Part shown: piece after piece, positions 45,363 to 54,502 of the stretch
Layout of the letters: the number at the start of each line of letters is the position of its first letter
Numbering within the stretch: the stretch's first letter is position 1
Assembly: GCF_026385505.1 (NCBI RefSeq)
Contig: NZ_JANIDV010000004.1
Location: 1-64,000, forward strand
Origin: Bombella dulcis
GTDB lineage: Bacteria; Pseudomonadota; Alphaproteobacteria; Acetobacterales; Acetobacteraceae
Reading direction: 5' to 3'
DNA length: 64,000 nucleotides
The notes under the pieces: generated by a model
Told to the model about the DNA's origin: nothing
Database searches by the model: none
The model's input: the letters and a program-made list of their open reading frames with translations, nothing else
Made by a program: the position numbers and the translations under genes

Positions 45363-46826
45363 ATGCAGGGACACACCCTTTCCCGCTACGCAGGGTTGCC
45401 TGTCATCATCGGGGCTGGACTGGCCGGGCTGATGGCGGCTCTGGAGATGGACGGCCCCTGTGTGCTGCTTGCTCCTTCCTTTACGGGAGAAGGAACATCC
45501 AGCACCCTGGCCCAGGGCGGCATGGCCGCTGCCGTCGGCCCCGGTGACAGCCCGGCCAACCATGCCAAGGATACGCTCCAGGCTGGAGCCGGGTTGTGCG
45601 ATCCGGCCATCGTGCAGCGCATCACCGAGGCAGGACCCAGTGCCGTTGAAACCCTCCTGCGGCTCGGTGTTCCACTGGCCCGTGATGAAAACGGCCAGCT
45701 TGCCCTCCATCTGGAAGCTGCTCACAGTCATAACCGGATTGTCTTTGCCGGTGGCGACCGGAGCGGGCAGGTCATTCTTCAGCATATTCTCCAGCAGGCC
45801 CGCAGAAAGGCTAATATCCACTGGCTGCAGGCCACGCTGGAAGGCTTCCATGCGCCTGATGGTGTCTTGCAGGGCATATGGTCATCTGTCGGATTCATCC
45901 CCACACGGCACTGCATTCTGGCCAGTGGAGGCTGCGGCGGACTATATCAGCATACGACCAGCCCGCTCTCCAATCGGGGCGTGACGCTCGCTCTGGCCGC
46001 ATGGGCAGGAGCCACCGTGCGGGACATGGAGTTCACGCAGTTCCATCCCACGGCTCTCGTCACACCGGACCAGACGAACCGTCTTTCTCTCATCAGTGAA
46101 GCCGTGCGGGGAACCGGAGCCGTTCTGCGTCTGGACGATGGCCACCGCTTTACGGAAGAACTGGCCCCCCGTGATGTCGTCAGCCGGGCCATTGCCGCCC
46201 AGCTTCGGGAAGGGCGCACCGTCTTTCTGGATGGACGTTCCCTGCCGGATGCGCCTTTCAGCACACGCTTTCCCGGCATCACACAGGCCTGCCGGAAGGC
46301 CGGTTTCGATCCGGACACCCAGCTGCTGCCCGTTCAGCCCGCCATGCATTACCATATGGGTGGCCTGAAAGTGGACCAGACAGGACGCACGACCCTGAAG
46401 GGGCTATGGGCCTGCGGAGAAGTCGCCTGTACCGGCCTTCATGGGGCCAACAGGCTGGCCAGCAATTCCCTGCTGGAAGCCCTGGTCGGCGGGCAATGGG
46501 CAGGACAGGATGTCAACGCCCATCGCGATGCAGCCGGTCCTCTCAATACCACCGCACCGGAACGCCCCACCTTTACGACAGACTGGCCATTCCGGGCAGA
46601 GATGCAGCAGCATCTGGGCATTCTCCGTACCCGCACGGAGCTGGAAAACTTTCTGGAGCGCGCCCTGCCACAGGCCCGCCAGAATCTCTGCGCCCTGACG
46701 GCCTCCTTCATCGGCTGGGCCGCCCTGAACCGCCCGGAACAGAGGGGAGCACACTGGCGGGAAGACGCACCCGGCCTGCAGTCCCCCCGTCATCTTGACC
46801 TGCAGATGAACGATCTGCCCCTGTAA
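45363..46826 (+). CDS. nadB: L-aspartate oxidase
   Basis: 487 residues. FAD-binding VIIGAGLAGLMAALEM, then GTSSTLAQGGMAAA, FTQFHPTAL, EAVRGTGAVL and the flavin loop GEVACTGLHGANRLASNSLLEALV are intact. It oxidises aspartate to iminoaspartate for NadA. About 40-50 residues shorter than E. coli NadB (540), chiefly in the C-terminal helical region, which is within the range seen in alphaproteobacteria. ATG 45363 follows AAGGA; a GTG overlapping the nadA stop is the alternative. Confidence 0.95.
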   Translation: MQGHTLSRYAGLPVIIGAGLAGLMAALEMDGPCVLLAPSFTGEGTSSTLAQGGMAAAVGPGDSPANHAKDTLQAGAGLCDPAIVQRITEAGPSAVETLLRLGVPLARDENGQLALHLEAAHSHNRIVFAGGDRSGQVILQHILQQARRKANIHWLQATLEGFHAPDGVLQGIWSSVGFIPTRHCILASGGCGGLYQHTTSPLSNRGVTLALAAWAGATVRDMEFTQFHPTALVTPDQTNRLSLISEAVRGTGAVLRLDDGHRFTEELAPRDVVSRAIAAQLREGRTVFLDGRSLPDAPFSTRFPGITQACRKAGFDPDTQLLPVQPAMHYHMGGLKVDQTGRTTLKGLWACGEVACTGLHGANRLASNSLLEALVGGQWAGQDVNAHRDAAGPLNTTAPERPTFTTDWPFRAEMQQHLGILRTRTELENFLERALPQARQNLCALTASFIGWAALNRPEQRGAHWREDAPGLQSPRHLDLQMNDLPL

Positions 46827-46858
46827 CACCTGCCACACATCATCAGGATACCACCATC

Positions 46859-47728
46859 ATGGCCCTTGATACGCTTTTCCTGCCCGACCTGCTCTGGGAA
46901 CCGGTCATCACCAATGCCCTGCGGGAGGATTTCGGCACGGGCGGGGATGTCACCACACAGGCACTCATGCAGGGCAGACCCACACTGAAAGCCTCCTTCG
47001 TCGCCCGGCAGGAGGGACGGCTGGCCGGACTGCCCGGTGCCCGTCTGGCCTTCACCCTGCTGGATGGCAGCACACGCTTTACGGCCTTCAGGCAGGATGG
47101 TAACCGCATCACCCGTGGAGACATTCTGGCCGAAGTGGAAGGCCCTGCCAGTGCGGTTCTTGGTGGGGAACGTGTGGCCCTCAATCTTCTGTCCCATCTC
47201 AGCGGGATCGCCACCACAACGGGCCAGATCGTGGACTCCGTGGAAGGTGCGGGGGTGAGCATCTGCTGTACCCGCAAGACACTCCCCGGCCTGCGTGCCC
47301 TGCAGAAATATGCCGTCCGGGCCGGTGGTGGCAGCAATCACCGCCACCGGCTAGATGATGCCATCATGCTCAAGGACAATCATCTGGCCCTGTTTGGCAG
47401 CAACATCCCTGCCGCTCTGGCGGCTGCCCGCCAGCGGGCCGGGCACCTCATGAAAATCGAGCTGGAAGTGGACTCCCTCGCCCAGCTTGCCGAAGCCCTG
47501 CAATGCCCTGATGGGCCGGATGCCTACCTGCTGGACAACATGACACCCGCCATGCTGCGGGAAGCCGTGAACATGATTGAAGGCCGTGCCATTGCCGAAG
47601 CTTCCGGCGGCATCACGCCCGCCACCGCCCGCAGCATTGCGGAAAGCGGCGTGGACATCCTCTCTCTCGGCTGGCTGACTCACAGCGTGACGGCTCTGGA
47701 CATCGGACTGGACATCCGCACGGCCTGA
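46859..47728 (+). CDS. nadC: nicotinate-nucleotide pyrophosphorylase (quinolinate phosphoribosyltransferase)
   Basis: 289 residues. REDFGTGGDVTTQAL, NLLSHLSGIATTTG, CTRKTLPGLR and GGGSNHRHRLDDAIMLKDNH are the family landmarks including the substrate-binding Arg/Lys residues. It converts quinolinate and PRPP to nicotinate mononucleotide, completing the nadABC route. It follows nadB by 32 bp and is convergent with gloB. Confidence 0.96.
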   Translation: MALDTLFLPDLLWEPVITNALREDFGTGGDVTTQALMQGRPTLKASFVARQEGRLAGLPGARLAFTLLDGSTRFTAFRQDGNRITRGDILAEVEGPASAVLGGERVALNLLSHLSGIATTTGQIVDSVEGAGVSICCTRKTLPGLRALQKYAVRAGGGSNHRHRLDDAIMLKDNHLALFGSNIPAALAAARQRAGHLMKIELEVDSLAQLAEALQCPDGPDAYLLDNMTPAMLREAVNMIEGRAIAEASGGITPATARSIAESGVDILSLGWLTHSVTALDIGLDIRTA

Positions 47729-47733
47729 CCAGC

Positions 47734-48441
47734 TCAGAACTGGTCTTTCTGCTTCCGCAGACGGGCCAGTTCTTCCGGCGTCCGGGCCATCAGAAAGGGG
47801 TTGGTCTGCCGCTCCACACCCAGCGGAACGGGTACGGAAGGCCGCCCTGCCGCCCGAAGTTTCGCAACCTCTACCATGCGGGCCTCAAGGGCTGGTGTCT
47901 TCTCTCCCAGCGAGGCGATGAATTTCAGGTTCCCCTGCGTGTATTCATGGCCGGGGCACAGCAGGGTCTCATCAGACAGGTCATCAAACTGGCGGAAGCT
48001 AGTGAAAAGCTGCCCGGCACTCCCTTCGAACAGACGGCCACTCCCTCCGCTGAACAGCGTATCGCCACTGAACAGGGCTGGCGTCTCCCCTTCCAGCGCA
48101 TAGCAGAGATGATCCAGAGTATGACCCGGAGTGGCCATGACACGGAATGTCAGCCCCGCAAGGGAGACCACGCCACCATCCTTCAGCGGATGATCAACCC
48201 CCGCCACGTCGGATGGCCCGTAGACAGGCACGTCATACCGCTTCTTCAACGTGGCAACGCCACCGACATGGTCCCCATGATGGTGAGTCAGCAGAATGGC
48301 CGCAGGAGCCTCGGTCCCCAGCACCTGTTCCGCCGGGGCCGCCTCGCCGGGATCGATCACCACCCAGGGGCCACCCTCCCTGCGGACAAACCAGACATAA
48401 TTGTCCTGAAAGGCAGGAACCGGCCTGATATCCACGCTCAT
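47734..48441 (-). CDS. gloB: hydroxyacylglutathione hydrolase (glyoxalase II)
   Basis: 235 residues from the ATG at 48441, preceded by AGAAGGAG; a longer frame to 48600 has no family similarity. Metallo-beta-lactamase motif THHHGDHVGG, then ATPGHTLDHLCY, FSGDTLFSGGSGR and CPGHEYTQGN bind the two metal ions. The C-terminal ERQTNPFLMA helix is the glutathione-binding part. It hydrolyses S-lactoylglutathione in methylglyoxal detoxification. Confidence 0.94.
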   Translation of the reverse strand: MSVDIRPVPAFQDNYVWFVRREGGPWVVIDPGEAAPAEQVLGTEAPAAILLTHHHGDHVGGVATLKKRYDVPVYGPSDVAGVDHPLKDGGVVSLAGLTFRVMATPGHTLDHLCYALEGETPALFSGDTLFSGGSGRLFEGSAGQLFTSFRQFDDLSDETLLCPGHEYTQGNLKFIASLGEKTPALEARMVEVAKLRAAGRPSVPVPLGVERQTNPFLMARTPEELARLRKQKDQF

Positions 48442-48581
48442 GACATATCTCCTTCTACAGGGAATCCCGCAGAAGATGGCGGGATGACGGACATCAATCC
48501 CGTCAAGATGGGGCCTCTCCCTCACTGCCGCAACCTCAGGGCCTCTGAAACGAAATACTTGACCCATCCGGCAGGTGACGT

Positions 48582-49271
48582 ATGAGTAATCCCATGTCAC
48601 TGATCAAATCTTTCAAACTCGTCCTTGCTCCGCCGCATCGTGCGGCAACACCGTTCCTTGGCATTGGCCTGCTGGCCGGTGTGCTGGGGCGGGCCACGCC
48701 GTGGCGGCTGACACGGGCACTGGGTACGGCAGGCTTCGCCTTCACCGGCTTCTGCCTGTACTTCTTCCGCAACCCGCGGCGGACGTCCCCGCAGGGTGAC
48801 AACCTCGTTCTCTCCAGTGCCGATGGCCGTGTGACAGGCATTGCCATGGTCCCGCCACCAGCCGCACTGGAGATGGGCAGCGAGCCGGTCTGGCGCATTT
48901 CTACCTTCCTTTCCGTACTGGATGTGCATGTGAACCGCATGCCCGTCAGCGGAACGGTCACAAAGATCGCCTATCATGCAGGCACGTTCCTCAATGCCAG
49001 CCTGGACAAGGCCTCGGAACAGAATGAACGCAACGAACTGCGTGTAACACTGAAAGATGGCCGTCAGGTGGCCGTCGTGCAGATTGCCGGGCTGGTGGCC
49101 CGTCGCATCCTCTGTGACGTGAAGGAAGGCGAGCAGGTACAGGCTGGCGACCTTTTCGGTCTCATCCGCTTCGGGTCCCGCACGGATATCTATCTGCCGC
49201 CGGGTGTCACCCCCGATGTTCTGGAAGGGCAGACGATGATCGGAGGCGAGACGGTTCTGGCGAAGCTCTGA
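48582..49271 (+). CDS. psd: phosphatidylserine decarboxylase
   Basis: 229 residues, the short PSD-B form. N-terminal hydrophobic segments (about 20-55), [18 protein letters not shown] and the self-cleavage region [11 protein letters not shown] with the pyruvoyl-forming serine are seen. It turns phosphatidylserine into phosphatidylethanolamine and pairs with pssA 11 bp downstream. Confidence 0.95.
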   Translation: MSNPMSLIKSFKLVLAPPHRAATPFLGIGLLAGVLGRATPWRLTRALGTAGFAFTGFCLYFFRNPRRTSPQGDNLVLSSADGRVTGIAMVPPPAALEMGSEPVWRISTFLSVLDVHVNRMPVSGTVTKIAYHAGTFLNASLDKASEQNERNELRVTLKDGRQVAVVQIAGLVARRILCDVKEGEQVQAGDLFGLIRFGSRTDIYLPPGVTPDVLEGQTMIGGETVLAKL

Positions 49272-49282
49272 GGGTCATCAAC

Positions 49283-50149
49283 ATGCAGAAGCCATCCCCC
49301 GGCACGACCATCATGCACAGATACCGGCGCAGGCGACGCCGGGTCCACGGGCTTTCCTTCAACCGGCTTGTCCCTAACATCCTGACGATGCTTGGCCTCT
49401 GTGCCGGGCTGAGTGCCATCAAGTTCTCCATGACAGGTCACTTCACCCATGCGGCGGCGGCCCTGCTGCTGGCCGCCTGCATGGATGGGCTGGATGGCCG
49501 CATTGCCCGCCTGCTGAAGGGTACGTCCCGCTTCGGAGCTGAATTTGACAGCCTCTCAGACTTTGTCTGCTTCGGCGTGGTGCCACCGTTCATCCTCATG
49601 CTGTGGGCATTGCCCGCCACGCAGCGTCTGGCCTTCATTCCCTTCATTTTCTTCACCGTCTGCATGGCGTTGCGTCTGGCCCGCTTCAATTCCGCACTGG
49701 ATGACGACACGGCCCCGGAATATGCCGCCAACTTCTTCTCCGGCGTGCCCGCACCGGCGGGAGCGGGTCTGGCCCTCTTCCCGGTCTTTCTCGGGCTGGA
49801 AGCCAAGCGCAACCATTTGACGGGTCTGGAAAATTTCGCCCATTCCCCGTGGCTGGCAGCAGGCTGCCTGATCGTCACGGCCCTGCTTCTGGTCTCCACC
49901 CTGCCGATCTGGTCCTTCAAGAACTTCAAGGTACCGTCCCGGTATATCCTGCCCATGCTGGTCGGGACGGGAGCCTACACGGCCATTCTCATTGCGGAAC
50001 CGTGGGGTGCTCTGGCAGCAGCCGGGCTGCTCTACCTCATCATGATTCCGCTTTCCCGCCGCTCCTACTGGCGGCTGCGCCGTGAAGCCGAAGAGGCCTG
50101 GGAACCTGTTGAAGAAGACACGCCTTCCGCCAGCTCCACCAACGCCTGA
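49283..50149 (+). CDS. pssA: CDP-diacylglycerol--serine O-phosphatidyltransferase
   Basis: 288 residues, several membrane helices. The CDP-alcohol phosphotransferase motif DG(x2)AR(x8)G(x3)D(x3)D is read as MDGLDGRIARLLKGTSRFGAEFDSLSD in order across about residues 72-98. It makes phosphatidylserine for psd. Its last 85 bp overlap the 3' end of the Fe-S small-subunit gene on the other strand. Confidence 0.94.
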   Translation: MQKPSPGTTIMHRYRRRRRRVHGLSFNRLVPNILTMLGLCAGLSAIKFSMTGHFTHAAAALLLAACMDGLDGRIARLLKGTSRFGAEFDSLSDFVCFGVVPPFILMLWALPATQRLAFIPFIFFTVCMALRLARFNSALDDDTAPEYAANFFSGVPAPAGAGLALFPVFLGLEAKRNHLTGLENFAHSPWLAAGCLIVTALLLVSTLPIWSFKNFKVPSRYILPMLVGTGAYTAILIAEPWGALAAAGLLYLIMIPLSRRSYWRLRREAEEAWEPVEEDTPSASSTNA

Positions 50150-50583
50150 AGAATGGCTGAAGGCGATGGCGGGCATCCGGGGATGGAACTGTAGACCCGG
50201 GTAAGCGTGTGAATGCCGCCCAGCGTGGCATAGTTGTTCTTCCACAGCCCGCCATCATAAGCGCAGTTCCCCACGGCCACGAGGCTCCGTCCGGCGGGCA
50301 TGGCCTCCCACGCGCTGGCCAGCGCACTGGCACTGGACCGTGTCACGGACCCGGTGACCAGCAGCCAGTCCGCATCCTCCGGATGCTGGACCCGCTGGAA
50401 ACCGCTTCCCTCAAGCGGGTAGGCACTGCTGCCCAGGGAAACCAGCTCCATTGCACAGCCCTCACAGCTGCCTGCTTCCAGCGTGAAAAACCGGATGCGC
50501 GGACCATGCCGTCTCATGGGGCGGGGCCGCCATTTCTGCACATCCAGCAGAGCGAGCATCATGGTCAGGGGAGCAGGCTGCAT
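50065..50583 (-). CDS. Fe-S small subunit, HyfI/NuoB-like (Ehr-like complex)
   Basis: 172 residues. Cys40 and Cys43 (GSCEGCAMEL), Cys107 (GNCAYDGG) and Cys137 (IPGCPPSP) are placed like the four ligands of the proximal [4Fe-4S] cluster in NuoB/HyfI/HycG proteins. It is the natural partner of the large subunit at 54503 but lies apart from that operon, behind a TonB receptor gene and a broken kinase gene, and needs its own promoter. The Ser-rich tail overlaps pssA on the other strand. Electron-transfer role in a complex-I-like enzyme is inferred from family; no NADH-binding or ferredoxin subunit is seen here. Confidence 0.82.
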   Translation of the reverse strand: MQPAPLTMMLALLDVQKWRPRPMRRHGPRIRFFTLEAGSCEGCAMELVSLGSSAYPLEGSGFQRVQHPEDADWLLVTGSVTRSSASALASAWEAMPAGRSLVAVGNCAYDGGLWKNNYATLGGIHTLTRVYSSIPGCPPSPSAILQALVELAEGVSSSTGSQASSASRRSRQ

Positions 50584-50697
50584 GATGGGTGATCCTCACG
50601 GAAACAGGGACATGATAAAAGCCGTGACAGAATGTCCGGAAGCGGCACTATAGAACTCCGCCCCGTTCCCGCCCAGAGTGAAGTACTGTCTCACCTC

Positions 50698-51540
50698 ATG
50701 ATCTCACCATCCCCCTGCCTCCATACCAGGGCCCTGCTCATCGTCAATCCGACTGCGGGACATTATTCCGATCAGCGACTTGCAGAGTTCGTGCGGCATC
50801 TGGAAAAGGCAGGACTGGACGTGCAGGTCATGAAAACCCGTCATCGGGGACACGCCACACGGATCGTGCAGGATCATCTGACACGGACGGATCTCATCAT
50901 TGCCGGAGGCGGTGATGGAACGATTGCCGAGATCGCTCAGGCCATGATGGACAGCTCCTGTCCTCTTGCCCTCTGGCCTGTCGGATCCGCCAACGTGCTG
51001 GCACTGGAACTGGAAATTCCTTTCCATGATGCCCGTAACGCCGCCCTGATCGCCAGCGGGCAGTCCCGGACCCTCTGGGCCGGATGGATGGGTAGTGCAG
51101 CAGCTTTCCTCCGCCCTCAAGAAACGTGTCGGGCGGCTGGCCTATCTTCTCACTGCCCTACGTCTACCCGTTGCCCACCGTTTCCCTACTTTTGAAACCT
51201 GCGTAGATGGCAGGACCTGTCAGGCCCGTCTCACCATCATCTCCAAGGGACGGCTCTATGGCGGGCCTTTCAGGCTGTTCCCGCACAACCATCATGAAGA
51301 GCCGTTTTTTTCCATCCTCATGCTGCACCGGCTGAATCCTCTGGCCCTGCTCAGGCAGCTCCTAGCCTTCGCCAGCCATAAGCCATGCCCTGATCCTGCC
51401 GTCTCTTACATCAAAGGCCAGACCATTACCTGCTCTGGCAACAGGCCTGTACCCGTGCAGAGTGATGGCGATTTTCGTGGCACGACACCATGCCGCATCG
51501 CCAGCGCACCCACTCCTTTGCAGATCATCTGCCCGCCTAG
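50698..51540 (+). pseudogene. diacylglycerol kinase family gene, broken by deletion and frameshift
   Basis: The 5' part encodes ALLIVNPTAGHYSDQRLAEF, AGGGDGTIAEIAQAM and WPVGSANVLALEL, the ATP-binding half of DAGK_cat lipid kinases. Near 51095 the reading frame must shift to continue as SALKKRVGRLAYLLTALRL, ISKGRLYGGPFRLFP and PVPVQSDGDFRG. The segment that normally links the two (with the FVQM.G.GFDA-like stretch) is missing, so there is a deletion as well as a frame change. The ends meet the TonB receptor gene on the opposite strand. Now probably non-functional. Confidence 0.8.
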
Positions 51541-54407
51541 AAATCCGCCCCCATTTGAAGGAAGAAACTTCTTCCGGCGATATAGCCTGAATATTGGGAA
51601 AAGGCGGTATTGAAGGTCCCATCCGGCACGAATGGCGGGCGGCGGTTAAAAAGGTTGCTGATGCCCCCCATCAGCTGGAACTGATGCCACTTTCCCGTCA
51701 CCGTCACATCATGCAGGATCGTTCCGCCAACACGGGTCCGCCCGGATGTGGCCGGGTCAAGGTCCCGATGACCGTCATTCATCCTCATGCCACTGATGAT
51801 ACGGGTCATCCAGATCAGGCTGACATGGTCATGCCGCCATGTTGTGCTGATGTAATGCTGCTCCCGTGGCCGCCCGCTGCCATTCAGATAAAGCAGACGG
51901 CCCGTATAATCCTGCCAGTTGCCGTTGCGGGTCAGCTTCTGCCTGTAGCTCAGGAGATACTGAGTATTTTCGTAGAAACTCAGCTGGTCCCGATCACTCA
52001 GGGGCAGGCTATAACGCAGGCTGAAATCCAGACCATCCGTCTTCAGGGCACCGATATTCTGCGGCAGGGCCTCAATGGCCGTGATCTGCCCGCTACTGGA
52101 GCGGGACAGAATGGCACTACAGAAATCAGGCTCACTCCCTGTATAACACCCGTCCAGAAGCGTCTGGGTGCTGAGGGTCGAAATCATGTCCCGCAGGCTG
52201 TAATGCCAGTAATCCACGGAAAGCTGCAATGACCTGAGAGTTCGGGGCGTAATGTCCATTCCCACCGTTGCCGTACGCCCATATTCCGGCCCCAGCCGGG
52301 GATTGCCACCGGAGAGGGTCGGCAGCTGCCCCACCAGAGAAGACGTGAAACTGGCCGGGTTGATCCCCTCCTTCTGGCACCGTGCCCGCACCGCCCCCGC
52401 ATTGCTGCCATAGCTGCTGACATGAGCGCAGGGATCAGACGCGGACGCATAGCTCAGTGTCTGACCACCATAAACATCATACAGGCCCGGCTGCCGGAAC
52501 GACGTACCCAGCGTTCCCCGGAAGGCCACATCCTGAACCGGTGCCCAGTGCAGGCCGGTCTTCCAGTTCAGCGGGGTTCCGTAATGGCTGTACGAAGAAA
52601 CACGCCCCTGAAGATCAACCGTCAGGTCCCGTGCCAGCAGGGCACGCCGCAGCAGGGGAAGCTGGATTTCCCCATACCCTTCCGAGACGGTAAAGCCACC
52701 CCCTGTATAGGCCCCCGCCGCCCCTGTGGAGGCACCTTGCGCCACGAGGGCATCGGGATGATAGCTCAGCTGTTCACCCCTATGCTCCATCCCAACCGCC
52801 AGCCCGACCGGCCCGGCATGACGCCACGGCAGGGCGAAAAGATGCGGGTTCCGCAGGCGCAGCATCGTGTCCCGCAGCTGATAGGTCGCCCGGTCCTTCT
52901 GGGTGAAGCGGACATAACCCTTCGCCTGCTGACTGTAGGGCGCAAAGGGATTCTGCAGCACGCAGCCCTGCGCCGCCTGACAGATGCCCGGATCATAGGC
53001 CACGGCACTGCGAGGATTGCTTCCATCAAGCTGCCTCGTCCCAGTCGTTTCCAGCAGGTTACGGTAATTGATCATGTCCTGCGTATGGGAAGACAGATGG
53101 CTCCGCCCATAGGTATAGGAGGCATCATAATCCCAGCCAGCCCCCAGCTGCCCCTTCAGCCCCGGCAGGAAGGTCCATGTATCCGTGTTGATGTTATTCC
53201 GCCGTGGCCCGACATCCTCCGCCCTCTTGATGACGGAAGCATCTATGCCCCACGGATTATAGGGACTGGCAGCAGGCAGTATCCATGATGACGGCAAGGT
53301 GGAAGGCGGGACACTCCCCTGTATCGGGGCTGGCGACTGGGTACGGCTCACAAGCGTATGGCTGTAACGCATGGTGCCATAGAGTGTCACGAAACGGGAA
53401 AAGCGTTCATGCGCATCAAGAGAGACCGTCCCGTCATCATGACGGTTCATGATCGTGGAGTAACGGGCGAAATTATAGAGGTCTCCACTCGTGAAGCGGC
53501 GGAAGCCTCCCTGCCCATCCGGCACCATCTTCTGCCCCGTCTGCGGGTTTATGAGAACACCAGATGGAATGATGGATGAGCCGTAACTGGGGCTGCCCGT
53601 GGCCGGATTGTCATTCTGTGGCAGGGCTGCCCAGCTCCGGTCCCGGTTATAGATGGGGCCGGTCGTGCTGTAACTGCCCGCCAGCGTGACATTGCCCCGC
53701 CCGTCATCAAAATTCATGCCATGATAGGCGGAAATCTCCCCACCCCGGGCATCACCCACCTGCGTGATGGTCCCCCGCATGATGATGTTGCTTCCCGTCA
53801 GGTCATGCCGCAGATGGATGTTGATGACACCCGCCACGGCGTCCGCCCCATAGAGGCCGGACCCACCATCCTTGAGGATTTCCACCTTCTCGATCTGCTG
53901 CAACGGAATGGTGTTGAGGTCCACACATTCGGACCCTGCATTGAGCGGTGCCCGATGCCCGTCAATCAGCACAAGCACCCGCCCCTGCCCCAGATTTCGC
54001 AGGTCCGTGCAGGAGGCTCCCTTGCCGCCGTTGGTCATACTGTTGGGCGAGCCGGATGACCCGATGGAAGGCATCCGTTGCAGATAATCCCCCAGAGACG
54101 TCACGGCACTGCGCTGTATGTCCTTCCCCGTGATGGTCTGCACGGCATTGGGCGAATTCTTCCGCTCTCCCTGGAGAAAGGACCCCGTAACCGTCAGCTG
54201 CTCGACAGGTGGAGAACTGGCATGAACTGCCTGAAGGGATCGCCTGTCCACAGATGTTTTATGGGGTTTCCTGTCATGCGTGGCCAGAACTGCCTTCGCT
54301 GGCGTCTGCTGTGTCCCCGGTTCTGCCCGAAGCGGAGACACCGTCAGAGCCGGACAGATCAGCCCCCCACCCAGTATGAGGGCAATGCCCCGTCTGATTA
54401 GCCGCAC
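51537..54407 (-). CDS. TonB-dependent outer membrane receptor
   Basis: 956 residues from a GTG. Signal peptide (about 1-28), then a plug domain starting LTVTGSFLQGERKNSPNAVQT, with LRNLGQGRVLVLIDGHR and VEILKDGGSGLYGADAVAGVINI, then a 22-strand-type barrel with a C-terminal phenylalanine (FFLQMGADF), the outer-membrane sorting signal. Ligand unknown; the promoter carries a palindrome like a zinc-uptake regulator box, so zinc-chelate import is the best guess. It sits inside the dispersed Hyf-like gene set, same strand, but has its own promoter. Confidence 0.92.
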   Translation of the reverse strand: MRLIRRGIALILGGGLICPALTVSPLRAEPGTQQTPAKAVLATHDRKPHKTSVDRRSLQAVHASSPPVEQLTVTGSFLQGERKNSPNAVQTITGKDIQRSAVTSLGDYLQRMPSIGSSGSPNSMTNGGKGASCTDLRNLGQGRVLVLIDGHRAPLNAGSECVDLNTIPLQQIEKVEILKDGGSGLYGADAVAGVINIHLRHDLTGSNIIMRGTITQVGDARGGEISAYHGMNFDDGRGNVTLAGSYSTTGPIYNRDRSWAALPQNDNPATGSPSYGSSIIPSGVLINPQTGQKMVPDGQGGFRRFTSGDLYNFARYSTIMNRHDDGTVSLDAHERFSRFVTLYGTMRYSHTLVSRTQSPAPIQGSVPPSTLPSSWILPAASPYNPWGIDASVIKRAEDVGPRRNNINTDTWTFLPGLKGQLGAGWDYDASYTYGRSHLSSHTQDMINYRNLLETTGTRQLDGSNPRSAVAYDPGICQAAQGCVLQNPFAPYSQQAKGYVRFTQKDRATYQLRDTMLRLRNPHLFALPWRHAGPVGLAVGMEHRGEQLSYHPDALVAQGASTGAAGAYTGGGFTVSEGYGEIQLPLLRRALLARDLTVDLQGRVSSYSHYGTPLNWKTGLHWAPVQDVAFRGTLGTSFRQPGLYDVYGGQTLSYASASDPCAHVSSYGSNAGAVRARCQKEGINPASFTSSLVGQLPTLSGGNPRLGPEYGRTATVGMDITPRTLRSLQLSVDYWHYSLRDMISTLSTQTLLDGCYTGSEPDFCSAILSRSSSGQITAIEALPQNIGALKTDGLDFSLRYSLPLSDRDQLSFYENTQYLLSYRQKLTRNGNWQDYTGRLLYLNGSGRPREQHYISTTWRHDHVSLIWMTRIISGMRMNDGHRDLDPATSGRTRVGGTILHDVTVTGKWHQFQLMGGISNLFNRRPPFVPDGTFNTAFSQYSGYIAGRSFFLQMGADF

Positions 54408-54450
54408 AACCCCTCACACAGCGCATGACGAAGATTAAATTCTATTTTAG

Positions 54451-54467
54451 ATGTTATAATATAACAT
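54451..54467 (-). promoter_or_regulatory. perfect palindrome, Zur-box-like, upstream of the TonB receptor
   Basis: ATGTTATAATATAACAT has two perfect 8-bp arms around one central base, 43 bp before the receptor start. The core GTTATA-N-TATAAC is that of Zur operators known from enterobacteria. The surrounding 60 bp are AT-rich, typical of a regulated promoter. It overlaps a possible -10 TATAAT. Confidence 0.6.
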
Positions 54468-54502
54468 TCGGATGCAAGCCAGTCTTTTTGCGCAGCAGCC
54501 CG

